A DNA stretch of 64,000 bases from Hawksworthiomyces lignivorus (GCA_002917075.1 NTMA01000011.1:248001-312000); one strand, 5' to 3'. Counted from the first letter of the stretch, positions 34,648 to 48,579 are shown. Made by a program: numbers and translations. Notes: generated by a model from the sequence alone, not told the origin.

Positions 34648-36941
34648 GGAGGAGGAGAAGAAGTCGCCCTTTCTTCTGTAGCTAAAAAAGTGTAGAGGCT
34701 GTCAGAGTAGTCGTTGTACTGACTCAGCGCGATCAGAGCGAACCCAGAGGAAGATGTTGAGAAGCAGCTGGTCGAGGACCTACCCAAGTCAGGTCAAAAT
34801 GATCAGGCAAAGTATTGAGACAAGCGCTCCTAGAAAGGGAGCTATGAGGAGAAAGGCGGCAGAGAGAAGGATGAGTAAACAGCACGTGGGGCGGCCGGAA
34901 AGAAGCGAAGAAGACGCAAAGAAGATGGCCTCGGATGGGTAGCAGCTTTAGAATGTTGGGAATTGGGATCTCAGGAATGAGAGCAAGCAAAGAGAGGTAC
35001 ATACGGCGGTCCACTGCAGCACACACAGACACACACACACACTACTCGCTGCTTTAGCACAAGGACACAAACACAGGAACATGAGCTGGTCCTGCTCACG
35101 CCTCACGTGGACAGGTTAATGCAAGCCGGGAGTTCCATCTGCTTGGGTGGATCGGCTGGTGGGGTCAGCTTTCTCTCTGCTTCGACTCGCTGCCTCATGG
35201 TCTTCTCTATCGCGCGTCCGGATGACCCAGACAGGAGTGGGTCTGGGCTTGCTTGACTGGCCTGAGTGTCGATGGAAATATTGCATCTGTGGGCACGACT
35301 TTTCTTTTTTTTGCCTTTTGATCTTGCTGATAAGCTGCCAGATGGTCTAAAGGCCTAGGCATCCTTCTTTGTGACAGGCCAGTAAGACAAGAGGAGAGAG
35401 AACGACACAGAGTATGATATATAGTGGAATGACGGAATGACGATTAGATTTGCCGGGTCTTCAGAAACTGGAAATCCGAAAGACGAGCAAGGGCAAACCC
35501 ATCGCGGTCCTCTTTGTCCGGGCCCCTTTGCAACTCTTCTTCTTTTGCTTCTCCTCTATCTATCCTCCTCCACCCCCCTTCACCAAGGCACCCTCATTTC
35601 CAGATCACAGCGCCATTGTTTTATCTATTCCTCTTCTGAAAGATAGGATATATGAAATATACGTTTTTTGACGCTCCTCGAATCCGGGTGCCTGCAGAAG
35701 GCATCCTTCAGCTTCCAAGCTAATAATACCCGCTAGCTTCTTTGCTCGAGAAAAGAGTCCAAGCTCTCCCGTATGCGTAACAAGGATGCATGTGTGTACT
35801 CCGTAGGCCTCGCCAGGCATAATTGGTGAGGCAAGGGTCCACAGCGCTGCTGCAACATGAAGAGATAGAACTCCACAGTCAGACACGAGCAGCTTGGAAG
35901 CCTACATACATATGGTATGTATGTACGGAGTGTACAGTGATAGCACGATGCTTTCTTTTTGATGCTGCGTCAGTCCGGAAGCCTCCACAGTTTCTCCCAT
36001 TGTTCTTCCTTCCTCGCGACTCTCTCCTTGGGCAGCGCAGACGCTCTTGCCGTGCTTGTACGGGGCTGCTCCTGCCGCTTGCATCACCTCGCGCCTGCCC
36101 AATCTACATACATAATAATAACCAGCGGTCACGATTAGTGTTTCCTCCACTTCTTCTTTATGCATTTGCCTTAATTTATTCACTCGTTCTCCGAGCTTTG
36201 ATTTATTCTCGTCTTCTCTTCTTTTTCTTTTCCTTTTCTTCTCTCTAGGCCTCTTAGTCGGTTTCTCTTTTTGTTGCTGGTTATTAAGGACGTAAGACCT
36301 CCTAGGTGTTTCGCCTCGCCACCGACCCAGATCTCACAAAGAAAGCCCGTCCTGAGGCCCTCCCCAAGGCCGCCAGCCCACTTCCGCCATCGGGTGGCTA
36401 TTTTCGCCTATTTCCCCCTATCTCTTCTCTCGCTGGTGCACGCCTCCCCCGTTTTCCAAAAGACCTGACCTACTGTACATAGTTACTTACTGCACCCCCC
36501 ATACGCTATCTTCACTATTATCAAGCCCGCAGAACAATCGTACAGTAGTGTCTCCCGCGCAACTCAAGCACAAGCACTAACCACCCCCAAACCGCAATCC
36601 GCCTCATTCTTTACCGCCCCGCCTCTGTTTCTCCATCACCCGTCATCTGTCACAGCGAGCAGGCGTCATTCACTCACCGCAAGGGTCTCGTGCGTCTCCC
36701 TTTCTAGGAATCTTTGGCTGAGTTTCTCTTCTTGACCCCAAGGCCATTTTCTTCGATTCTCAGTTCTTTAGAGCCTTCTTTCCTCGACGATATCCAACGA
36801 AAAGAGAAGAGAGCGACAGACAAGAAACGGCGAGAAAACAAAAGAATATACCAGAGAAGTGCAAGGCAGCAGGAGACCGGACGGAAAAGATAAAGTCTTT
36901 ACTCTCCCTGTTGGGGCCGTTTTGGGGGAGGACACCGAAAG
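34648..36941. other. Divergent intergenic region, Rab gene to CTL gene
   Basis: It holds both promoters and leaders. TACTCCGTA lies at 35797-35805 and the one-base variant TACGGAGTG at 35924-35932. A pyrimidine-rich block near 36.17-36.26 kb probably belongs to the leader of the CTL gene. No gene is recognisable. Confidence 0.5.
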
Positions 36942-39622
36942 ATGTTCTCGGAATGTAAGTTGTCTTACGACAATAGCGAGCACGCTTCTCTCTCGACTCC
37001 TCGGACGCTCTCCTTTCGACACGCCTTTACTGACTTCCTCATTCAGATGCATCCAAGTTTCTGGCACAGTCCCAGTCGCGACTGTCCAGCTTCGGCCAGC
37101 CAGCAGCAACAACAGACGATAACAACACGAACACCGGCGGCGACCCTTCAAACCGACGAACATCAGAGTGGGCATCCTCTGGTAGAACCTCCAGGCCTTA
37201 TGGACGATCATTTCTAGGCCGCGGCCTTGGCAGCGCCGTCTCGGGAAACCCCTACCAAACCTCCGGTTCACGATTTGGCCAGCTCAACTTCGCCTCCCGC
37301 TACTCTGCCGCCCCAGACGCGCCTCTATTCCACGAAGTAGAGGAAGACGACGAGGGTGTCGACGACGACGACGACGACGCGGTTGAGCGCGACCGAGAAG
37401 CTGCAGACCTATATGCTCTGCAGCGGTCGCGGCGGGTGTTTGCCGCTAGCCGGCTCGACGAGAGCTCCGGCACAGAGAATGAACTGAGCCGGGCGTCAAT
37501 GGGCGAGAGCGTAGAGGAACAACAGCAACGCCTCAGTGGCAGCGGACGAAGGACAAGGGACGCATATGCTGCAGATGTGCAGGACAACGCGGCTGACGCT
37601 TTCGTCGGAAGAGACACAAGAGGTGGACGTACCGCCGGAATACGAAGCAGCTGGAATGGAAATAGGAGCTTCTACCGGTCGGAGCGTGAATCAAGAGGCG
37701 ACGAGGGCCAGAGAGGTCAGGGAGGCAGGAGAGAAGGCCGCGCAGCCGAACAGAGCGAGAATTCCGAAGGTTCACTACATGAGAGCCGTGGGAAGATGGT
37801 GGACATTGGCTTGGAGTCCACGATTGCGGACAGCGAGCCCCCAGTAGACCTTACTGTCGAGGCGGCCCAGGACGACGATCCACCAGCCTTCCAGAAATTT
37901 GCACCCGCCAAAGATGCCGGCGGCTACGCGTTCCGGCGAGATTCCACCAACGACTCCGAGCTGGGAGGTGTTCACCAAGGAGTGGGTGCCAGCAGCGAAG
38001 CGAACTTTGCTGCAGGAGGCAGCAGCGCCATTAACAGCAGCATATTGCGAACCGCCTCGGGGGATGCCCCAGCGGCTGACTACGAGTTATTTCGGCACGA
38101 TCCATTCTTTGCCTGGATTTACCTAATCTCATTGGCTTCGCTTTTTGCTACATTTGTGCTCGTTTTCCTGCACACGTCTGTTCCCGGCAGCGGCGGCGGC
38201 AAGAAGCAGCCGTGGGGCGACACGATTTACACGACGCTGTTATCGTCCCTTCATCTCCTCGCAGTTGACACGCTAGTTGCCATCATCGTGTCTCTGGTAT
38301 GGCTGGCCGCCCTGCGTTCGTTTGCGCGATACTTGGTGTCCATCATTCTCGTGGCCGTACCAGTCATATTAATTTCCTTTACCATATACCCGCTCGTTTC
38401 CAGCTACCATGGCGACAAGACGGGAAGCTCCCGCTTGCAGGATACGGTGATGCGGTGGGCCTCCATTGTTCCCGCCGCCTCGGCTGTGGTATGGGTGTAC
38501 TTGGTATGGAAGGGCCGGTCAGCACTGCGGTCGGCAGTCGCCATCTTGGAGTTCTCGAGCCGTATCCTGGCAGCCAACTCAGCCCTTGTGCTGGTCGGCC
38601 TGGGCTGTCTTTTCCTTGTCGTGTTCTGGACCTGGGCGTGGCTTGCCATGTTCACGCGCGTCTTTCTGGGAGGCTCGTTCTCCAGCAAGCTGTCACGCTT
38701 CATCATCAGCACGTCAAGCTGGTGGCTCGGCATTTACTTTGTGCTCATGTATATCTGGACGCTGTCCGTCATCTCGGGCGTGCAGCGCGCCACAACGGGT
38801 GCCACCGTATCGCAGTGGTACTTCCATCGTAATGTGCAGCCCGCACCATCATCAAACGAAGTCGTATCAGCGGCGCTGCACCACGCCATGACGACCATCT
38901 TCGGCTCTATCTGCCTGTCGACGCTGCTAGCCCTCGCCGTGCGTCTGCCCCTGCTGGTCCTCCCCCGACGGCTGGCCAGCGGCGTGGGCCTGTTCTTCTA
39001 CTCGTTCATTCCGTCGCCTATTGCTGCGCTCACAAATCCGCTGACGCTCACATACGGAGCGATCCACTCCCAGAATCTGGTTTCTTCGGCACAAGGTCTC
39101 AGCCAGCTCAACTTCTTGTCGCCCGATGCGCCGACGTCCACACTGACCCCGCGGGCATTCCAAGCGCGACAACGGTACCGGGCGTATGGCGGCACGGGGG
39201 CAGCAGCGCCGCTGCTGCCCTACCGGCTGGCCAAGCTTCTTCTGCACGCCACGCGGTTTATTATGGCTATAGCTCTCGGATTTGCCGGCTGGGTTATGAC
39301 AGCCCGGCAGTTGCGGATCACGCTCCCAGATGGCGCCGGGAATACCATCCGAGGAAGTGCCTACGCATATGTGGTGGGCCTGGTCGCTAGTTTCATCGGC
39401 TGGGGCGTGCTAGGAGCCATGGAGGGGATCTTGAGCGGCATCGTGGACGCAGTGGTGATCTGCTACGGCAGCGAGACGCGGATGGCAAGCAATGCAGGCG
39501 TGGGTGCCGGTGGCGGCGGCTACTGCATGGAAGCCGCGTATCTGTTTGGAGGACGGGGAGATGGAGGCGTCGGCGTGGATCGCGACGACGACTACCGGCG
39601 GACAAATCGAGAAGTGTATTAA
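36942..39622 (+). CDS. Choline-transporter-like (CTL/SLC44, Pns1-type) membrane protein
   Basis: A polytopic membrane protein of the choline-transporter-like family. Exon 1 is only 13 nt (36942-36954, MFSE plus one base) and exon 2 is 37047-39622; the 92-nt GT-AG intron joins them to read MFSEYASKFLAQSQSRLSSF, which is continuous with the long frame. The product has 862 residues. About 350 N-terminal residues are hydrophilic and low-complexity, with an acidic run (EVEEDDEGVDDDDDDA). The membrane region starts near FRHDPFFAWIYLISLA and has about ten hydrophobic segments. The family signature SQWYFHRN and a C-terminal segment IPSPIAALTNPLTLTYGAIHSQN support the assignment. Yeast Pns1 is not clearly a choline transporter, so substrate is unknown. 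The ATG choice rests on frame joining and on the clear intron. Confidence 0.88.
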
Positions 39623-41423
39623 TCCTCGATCGTTGCAGACCAATTGCATACTGTTCAAGTGTTGGATACCAGGGCCATACGTTCAATTGCTATCTTAGAT
39701 TTGCATTGGAGTTACTTTATTAGGTTGGCCATCGGGATATGTACTTATTTTTGGGGGTTTCTGCGTGCCAGAATTAGACTTACACTATTCGAGTCAAGAC
39801 TGGGCTAAGTGAGCGAAGGAGAAAGTGGTTCCGCCAGGTGGGTGTTCCTTTTGATCGGCTTCGTCTTGCAAGTGCCAGACTTTTATCCATGCATTGCATT
39901 TGCGGCTTGTAAGCTTGAAGGTTGGGTGCCTTTCAGACAGGACATTTAACATGTAAAGCCTGCATTGAGACTCTCATTTTGTTGATCCCAATGAAGCATA
40001 GAGCGTATGGCATGTTACGGGGTGCTGCTACTATTCCTGGCTCTCATAGAATGTCTATAAAACCTTAAATGTATGCTTAATGCTATACGTGTACGTGCAT
40101 TCCCATAGTACGCCATCCAGGGTTGGATGCCGCCTCGCACTCTAGCAATCGGATCGAGTGCCATCCGCATTCCTGGCAAGCCAGCAGGGTTTACATATCT
40201 TTTGTGGCTATACACGTAAAGTAAGAATTGCCATTGATATAATACATACTTGCCAATTTTACATTCAGACATACGTATCTGCTACTATCCCTGACCACCA
40301 GCCACAAGTGCGTCACCAAGTTCAGCCTCTTCGTGGGGGATGATAATACAGTGCGAGGCATTCGACGACCTTCCACAAGGGCTGCCTCCCAGTTTCTTTG
40401 TTGCCTGCAGCCTCCTAAGCCTAAACGCAAGCAGCCCCACAAAGGTGCGTAACCGCAACAGTATGAAGATTCCAGATGAGAGCGAGGCGCAGCAACCGCA
40501 AAATACTGTATGGAGTTCCCGTGTCCACTGTAATACCGAATGCGAGTGTTCGTGTGAGAGGGAAGCAAGAGAGATTGTCCGGGAGGCCACGGGGGATCTG
40601 GCATGGTCTCCCGCCTCTCGCATGCTCTGCTATTTGTCTTGGCAAACTGAGCAACTAACTCGACTCGGGATTTCTTGCCTGTTTTTTGCAACGCTTCGCA
40701 CATAGGGCCTCTCTCATACTATTAGGGCCAAATGTAGTCTCAGGTGGAGGAAGGGGAGGGGGGTTCGAAATGACGACAGCTGAAACTACCTCAGCTCGAG
40801 CGTGAAGGCTTTGTAGAAGGCACTCGTGATACGACGTGTATCTGGGGAAGCCGGAAGAAGAAGAGGCATATCCCAGCATAGACATCCTAGTATAGGCATC
40901 GCACAGGCGTCAGAGAGCGGCAAGAAAGGAGGAACAAAGCAGCACAGGCTCAGGAAAACACCGCCCCCTCATTCTTGGCCATTCAAACTAATGTGGCTAC
41001 GGCGGCGGATTGAGCACGAAGTACTGTCGTAAGCTCTTTTGCCCCTCCTTTCCGTCCCTCCCACCTCCCACTTCTGGCTTCAGTGGCTATTTAAGATACG
41101 AATAGAGTGAGACGGAAGAGTCCACAGTGCCCGCTGTTGGGATCACTCGCTCATGAAACTAACTGTCCAGCAGCGGTTTAACGCAAAAGGAACCCTTCTA
41201 GCAACCTGGTCGTGTTCTTTCTTTTTAAACGACGTCCTTCGCTGTTGGTTCATCTGCTCTCGTCTCTGTTCTTACAGATTACCAAGCTCGACCTCACCCT
41301 CTTAGCTCCCTTCGATTGTCTGCTTCACAATAGGCGAGGGAGCTGTCACATCTTTTTTTTTATCGTCTCTGATTTCAACTCTCTTGTTGTTTCTTTGTTT
41401 TGCCGCTAGGCCCATTACCCTTC
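39623..41423. other. Intergenic region between CTL gene and WW-domain gene
   Basis: The region should contain the 3' UTR of the CTL gene and the promoter of the WW gene; the last 200 bases are C/T-rich as expected for a leader. A minus-strand ORF at 40623-40285 (112 codons, ATG) shows no family features. No repeat stands out. Confidence 0.45.
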
Positions 41424-42480
41424 ATGGCGAATTTCGAGGCCCCATCCGGTCCTCCACCTCCCAAGGTGCCAGAGGGCTGGGTTGCCCGCTGGAATGACCA
41501 GTACAAAGAATGGTACGATGTTCTCTGCCCGCCGAGTTATGCGCGTCCTTGATGGAGGACGAGGCTGGAATGAAAACGCAAAAAGTTGCCCATGTGCTAA
41601 CGATTTCAGGTTCTACGTCAACACCTACACCAAGAAGTCCCAATGGGACAAGCCCACCGCCCCCGCACGCCCGCCAAACGACTCCGATGCGCCCGACGGT
41701 CCCCCGCCCAGCTACTCCACCGGATCCGGCCCGGCGCCGACGGACGCCAAGAAGAACCCGTTCAACGACGGCGACCACGACGGGAGGACAGACCGCGCCC
41801 CGTCGGCACAGGAGGACGCCGATGAGCGCCTAGCGCGCCAGCTGCAGGAGGAGGAGAACACCCGCGGTGGCGGCACCCGCGGCTCGGCCTCGGACTACTT
41901 TTCTGGCAGCGGCAGCCCCAGCCCCGGCCCCGGCGGTGCTGGTGCCGGTGCCGGCGGTCCTGGAGCGGCCCCCGGCCAGCGCGGCCTGCTGGGCAAGATC
42001 TTTGGCAAGAACAAGACGTCGGGCGGCGGCGGCAGCGGCTACCCAGGCCAGGGCTATGGCCCGAGCGGCTATGCAAACCAGCCCCCGCCGCAGCAGGGCT
42101 ACGGTCAGCCGTACGGCGGCGGCGGCGGCTACGGCGGCCCCCCACCCCCTCAGGGCTACGGCGGCCCCCCGCCGCCTGGCGGCTACTATGGCGGTCCGCC
42201 GCCGCCCCAGGGCTACTACGGCGGGCCCCCGCCCGGCGGCTACTACGGCGGCGGCTACGCGCCGCCGCAGCAGCAGCAGCAGCAGCCCCAGCGCCAGGGC
42301 ATGAGCACGGCCGGCGCTGCCGCGCTCGGCATCGGCGGCGGTCTGCTGGGCGGCGTGCTGCTGGGCGAGGCGCTGGACTCCGGTGACGGCGGCGGTGACG
42401 GCGGCGGTGACGGCGGCGACTGGGGCGGTGGTGACGGCGGCGGTGATTACGGTGGTGGTGATGGCGGTGGCGACTTCTAG
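41424..42480 (+). CDS. WW-domain protein with Gly/Pro/Tyr-rich and Gly/Asp-rich tail
   Basis: A 319-residue protein with one N-terminal WW domain. Exon 1 is 41424-41512 and exon 2 is 41610-42480, with a 97-nt GT-AG intron inside the WW codons (the W30 codon is split). The domain keeps both tryptophans, W19 and W42, the central WFYVN and the final P45, so it should bind proline-rich ligands. It is followed by NPFNDG, a helical DERLARQLQEEENTR segment, then GYGGPPPPQGYGG-type repeats, a short hydrophobic Gly-rich stretch (GIGGGLLGGVLLGEAL) and a Gly/Asp tail ending in GGGDF. This layout resembles fungal Wwm1-type WW proteins; function is not clear from sequence. A GA microsatellite begins four bases after the stop. 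Confidence 0.88.
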
Positions 42481-42997
42481 AGGGAGAGAGAGAGAGAGAG
42501 AGAGAGAATGGATCTCTGCGTGCTAGGATGATGGTTGCGTGTTTGGGCGGACCCATGCGAGCAAGGGAAGACTGCGAGGAAAATAGGATTTGAGAAAGGA
42601 ATCGCTGCCCGGTGTGGCGAGGGGCATAGGCTGTGCGTTCCTGAAGAAAACAGAGCCCTGAGATGGACAGACGAAACGAAGTAGCAGCTGCAAATATTGC
42701 GGCACTGATTGCAATGACATTGGATGGATTGATGCGCTTCGCTACGGCGAGCAGAGCGGGTGGACTTCAATTTTTTTTGGTTGAAATTTGTTTAGCTGCT
42801 GCAGACTATTCCAATACACACAATGCATGTTTACACTCCCCAAGTTAATTACTTTTTTCATGCTCCTCCATCGCTAAACCAAAGTATACCCGTCTATGAT
42901 GAAATTGTCCAGGTCCTTCTTTATCCAAGCAGGCCCGGCCTGCATGTATGCATGCACACTGGCGTTGCCCTCACTTCTCCATCGTCATTGAATCTCA
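42481..42997. other. Convergent intergenic region, WW gene to EMC7
   Basis: Two 3' UTRs face each other here. Apart from the GA microsatellite nothing stands out. Confidence 0.5.
42484..42507 (+). repeat. GA microsatellite just after the WW gene
   Basis: About twelve GA units start four bases after the stop codon, so they lie in the 3' UTR. Confidence 0.85.
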
Positions 42998-43953
42998 TTA
43001 TCTTCGTACGCCACCACCCTGGCCCTTGCTGCCGCTGCTTCCACTGCCGCCGCCGCCGCCGCCGCCACTCTTACTGTTGCTGTTGCTGCCGGCCAGGAAC
43101 GCCGCCATATCAAACCCACCACCTGGCGCAGCGCCACCGCCGCCGCCGCCGCCGCCGCCGCCCAGCAGGCTGTTCATCGGGTTCGACTTTTGCCGCTCTT
43201 CGAACTCGGCACGCATTTCGGGATCCACTAAGGCAAGAAGGGAGAGAACATATTAGTATGAGGCGGACACAACAAATGGCAGCAGTCACGCAAATCAAGA
43301 GTTCAACCGAGGAGTGGGTTCTTACTGCTGTCCATCAGATACGGCATGCCGAACATGATGCCCATCGCCACCACGCCCATCAGGATCATAGGGTTGCGCA
43401 GTAGGCTGAGCACCGAGAACGAGCCCCGCTCCGTGTAGTAGGCCTTGGTCTGCAGCGACAGCGGGGCCACCAGGAACGTGGGGCCGCTGCTGCTGTCTCC
43501 CTCGATGGCGAGCCGCCGGAGCGCCTCGCCGCGGTTCGCCCAGCTGTTGCCGCGGAACGTCTCGGTGGCGATGGCCGTCAGCGCCCCGCCGCTGTTGTCA
43601 TCCTCTGCGGACGGCACCACATCCACCCGCAGCGGGCCGAACACGTGCGTCGCGCATTGCACCTCACCCAGGTACGAGCCAGCCGTGACGTTCGCAAACG
43701 CCAGGCGGCCGCCGGCCGTCACTGGCGCGGACACGTACCGCCGGCCGTCGCCCGCCTCGAGCGTCGCCCGCGTCCACGCCGGCAGGCCCGCCAGCAGCTG
43801 CAGCCGCAGCGCCGACGCGTCCGGCTGGTCCTGCTGGTAAGACGGAATGCCGATCTGCAGAGCAATGGCGGTCGAGGGCGCCGAAGCCGCTGCCGCCTCT
43901 GCCGCCGCCGCTGCCAGCAGCGGCGCCAGCGACAAGATGGAAGACGCTCGCAT
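42998..43953 (-). CDS. emc7: ER membrane protein complex subunit 7 (EMC7/Sop4-like)
   Basis: A subunit of the ER membrane protein complex, which inserts tail-anchored and some polytopic proteins. On the minus strand exon 1 is 43953-43326 and exon 2 is 43227-42998, joined across a GT-AG intron in phase 1 to give 285 residues. An N-terminal hydrophobic Ala-rich segment (about 1-22) is a signal peptide. A beta-sandwich lumenal domain follows, with family-like VTAGGRLAFANVTAGSYLGEV. A membrane helix with the conserved RNPMILMGVVAMGIMFGMPYLMDS lead-in is completed across the intron to SMDPEMRAEFEERQKSNP, the strongest EMC7 signature. The cytosolic tail is Gly/Ser-rich with poly-Gly runs. The start is the first ATG before the signal sequence. 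Confidence 0.92.
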
Positions 43954-44617
43954 GTTGTCTTGTTCTATTTCAAGGGGAGGCCGATCAACTGCCGCAGTCC
44001 CCAGGGGTTCTCAGGTTGTTCGATTATGCAATGACCGAGAGCTAAAAATAATCACAGCAGTGGCAGTTTTTCGTCGATGTCGACTCCGAGGAAATCGTCG
44101 GTTCGTTGACGCCTTGATGAGAGCTCGTAGCGAATCTACGATAATAGGAGTTTATCTGGCGCAAGCCAAAATAAGTTGCTTATATAATAAATTACTTTCC
44201 ACCAGAACTAGTTGGCCCAAGCACGCCCCTCCAGTTGCTGCTTCACTGTAGACAATTAATTACAGGTATTAAACGGCCCGCTAAGAGAAAGCTTTCTTCT
44301 ATGTATTCAACTATAATATTAACTATGCCTATCCAAGCTTGAACGTTTGGCTTTCAGCGCCAAGTATCGCCAACGTAATCCTTATTACTCGCCCTTATTA
44401 CTCGGAAAAGATTAGAAATTAGAAATTAAAAATTAGAAATGGGTATTTTATTTTCATTTCGTCCTGCTACAAAAAAAAAAGAAAGCAAATCATAATCTGC
44501 TGCCGCTATAAATGAAGACTCCGCGATGGTGCAGTTCACTTCATCGCTCATTGCTTATCGCCTTTTCAGACATTTTTCTTCGTCCACGTCCACATCCACG
44601 CCCGCGCTTCCTGTTCT
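43954..44617. other. Intergenic region between cysD and EMC7
   Basis: Promoter of EMC7 and 3' end of cysD. It holds a 13-bp near-tandem pair of CTTATTACTCG at 44381-44404 and an ATTAGAA-type A/T repeat at 44410-44440. Confidence 0.5.
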
Positions 44618-46221
<1,604 letters not shown>

Positions 46222-47875
46222 GTTGAAGAAGTCTGTGGACGTCTGACTTTGATGGGTATAGCAATTAACGGCAGCAAGAGAATAGCGGTACAGCAGCAGA
46301 GACACTGAAAACGAGAAGCAGAAATGATCCGGGGTCGAGGAGCAGAAGAAGAAGCAATTTGTTGGGGTGGGACAGCTCTTAAAAGAGGAGGAACTTTCTT
46401 TTTTTTCTGCCCACAAGGTCTAGTCGGGCTTTGCCCTCCTTCTTCCCTTCCGCCTTCCCCTTTCTCCGTTCTGGCTAGTGTTTATTACGCCTCTACGCTT
46501 TTACGCTTTCTTCTGCTGCGTCTGCGTATATCCCTCGTCGCATGGCTCCTTCGTGGCCTTCTCCTTGGCTTTTGTCTAACACGCTCTTCGTCTTTCTTAG
46601 CTCTCTTAGTCGTCTCCCTTCCTCTTTCGGCTGTAGAGGTGGGGTGAAGAGTAAGCACGCAATCGCAGAACCGCGCCGCTCAGCCAATCACAACCTGCAT
46701 TGGCTGATCTGTGTGGGGTGAGCGGCGTCCGGACCTCAACGGCTCGGCGGCGCAACGAAATGGCGAAGACGCCAGAGGCCTTTGCCATTTCACCATTCCA
46801 CCATTTCGTGGCTTGGGTTGCCCATTTTCATGAGGTAACATCTTACTGTGCTCTGCACATGGCTTCATGGCTGATCATTGCTGTTGCCATGGCAATTTTG
46901 CAATGGGTCGGTCCCCTCCTTGGTCACCCGGCCCTCCTTTGTCTGCTGGCATCATATTGGCCTCTTCTGATCTAACATGCGATGCTTGACCAATTGGGTC
47001 TGTACATATCTGTAATGGCTGACCTCAGCTCACTCTTTCTATTCAGCATCTCGAGCATATCGCGCTGCGTGATTCGGTCGATCTAGAATAGTACGAAAGA
47101 CAAGCTGAAGACGGCGACCCTCGATGTGCCTGACCCCTGGGGTTCCCCGACTCCGTAGTATGTAAGGTTCAGCCAGCGTAATCTCGGAGCTAGTTTCTCC
47201 AGGTTTGTGAGAGAAGCACTGCGTTGCCCGAAGTCGGTTCAGCGCTAGACTAGCAAGCCTATCCAGAGCGGCAGGCGACACGTATTGTGCTCAAGGAGAG
47301 GGCTACAGATATTTCCAACTGTCACCAATCTTCTAATGGATCTCTGAAGAACAGTTGTTCACACGGCGTATGAATTTCAGAATGTATAGAACATGTAGAA
47401 AGAAAGTAACTAATAAAATAGAGTAGGAAAATAAAACATATGATAGAGCGATCCCTGTAGCCTGCGCGCCTGTCCTTATTTCTTTTTCCCCCGTTTAGTT
47501 AATCCAGACATCCAACAAAAGAAATCAAAATTGTCCGAGGCAGAAGATTCGTGAGACTCGAATGGGCTCCCGACAATATGCCATATATTCGAGAATACAT
47601 GACTCACTTCATGCCTAGTTCAGCCAGCCAATTAACCCAGCACAGCTGTGGTCTCCTCGACCAAGCTTCTTTCCTTGTAGTTTCGGTACCTCCTCGGGTC
47701 GTTGAAACCGTCATCTAGATTGCCATTGGGATGACGTGTTTTTGCCTTTTCAGATCTTAGTATGCGATGGCATGGAGAGCAAGCAGCCTTGCGGAAGCCA
47801 CGGTCTTTCGACACGGCGAGGCAGCCGCTCCAAACATGCTATCACGACCCGGGAGAGAGGGCCGTCGGTGCCCCT
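46222..47875. other. Intergenic region upstream of cysD
   Basis: It contains the cysD promoter and the 3' end of the Nce102-type gene. A paired CCAAT inverted repeat is at 46681-46706, a GTCCGGAC palindrome near 46728, and an 8-bp inverted pair GAAATGGC/GCCATTTC at about 46758-46794. No coding sequence is recognisable. Confidence 0.5.
46681..46706. promoter_or_regulatory. Inverted pair of CCAAT boxes upstream of cysD
   Basis: CAGCCAAT (46681-46688) and ATTGGCTG (46699-46706) form a perfect 8-bp inverted repeat with a 10-nt spacer, about 460 nt upstream of the cysD start. CCAAT is the core for the fungal HapB/C/E complex. Paired opposite-facing boxes are unlikely by chance, but binding is inferred. 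Confidence 0.45.
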
Positions 47876-48579
47876 TTATGCGCGGTTCGACGCATCCTTC
47901 ATCTCGGCGGCGTACATGGCCTGGGTGCGCGGGTTCGGCTTGCGGACGCCGCCCTTGAAGATGTTGAGAGACATCATCACGGCGCTGGCGCTCCAGACGC
48001 CGAACGAGAGGGCCGAAAAGGCCGTGGCAGCACGGGCCGAGCCGCACACGTTGCCGCGGCAGAACAGCAGGCCGTTGAGGAAGACGGCCAGGGCGATGAA
48101 GCCGGCAAAGTACATCACGGCATTGACGGCGTCAATGCCGATGGCCACATAAGGGCTGAAAACTGGAAAAACAAAAAAAAAAAAAAAAAGTAAGCGGGAT
48201 AGCCGGTAATAGGGGCGGAAAACGCTGCCGCTGCTTCTGGAGGTCAAACTTGGATCACATACTGCGAGGGGCGAAGCGCGAGGTGAGCTCGGTGTAGGCG
48301 AGAGACACCAGAGACAACACAGGAACGGCGACCAAAAAGTTCACCTGGGTCGGCGATGAAGTCCGAGTGTCCATGACATACCAGTTGACGACTAAGAAAA
48401 ATTGTGTCAGTACTTTCCTTGGCTTCTGATAATTTCCCTTCGTTCTCTTCTTTTCTTTCGCCCTCTTCTTTCTGTCTTCTCTGAGCGATCCTGGACGCAC
48501 CATAGGCAGAAAGACCAAGCACAATCAGGGAGAAGCAGAGCTGCTGGACCCGAAGGATCAAAACCCAGTTGATTGACAT
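47876..48579 (-). CDS. nce102: Nce102-type MARVEL-domain membrane protein
   Basis: A four-helix MARVEL protein of the Nce102/Fhn1 type, associated with eisosomes and plasma-membrane microdomains in fungi. On the minus strand exon 1 is 48579-48501, exon 2 is 48391-48263 and exon 3 is 48162-47876; both introns are GT-AG (donors GTGCGT and GTATGT) in phase 1, and the product has 164 residues, the family's length. Helix 1 is WVLILRVQQLCFSLIVLGLSAY and continues across the intron to VNWYVMDTRTSSP; the second helix NFLVAVPVLSLVSLAYTEL and the third AVMYFAGFIALAVFL follow. The end has SFGVWSASAVMMSLNIFKGGVRKP, close to fungal Nce102 tails. A poly-A tract lies inside intron 2. The start is the only upstream in-frame ATG with a hydrophobic lead. 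Confidence 0.88.

Noticed and set aside
40285..40623. Minus-strand ATG ORF of 112 codons
   Set aside because: No family features; frames on the same stretch are equally open, so chance is likely.
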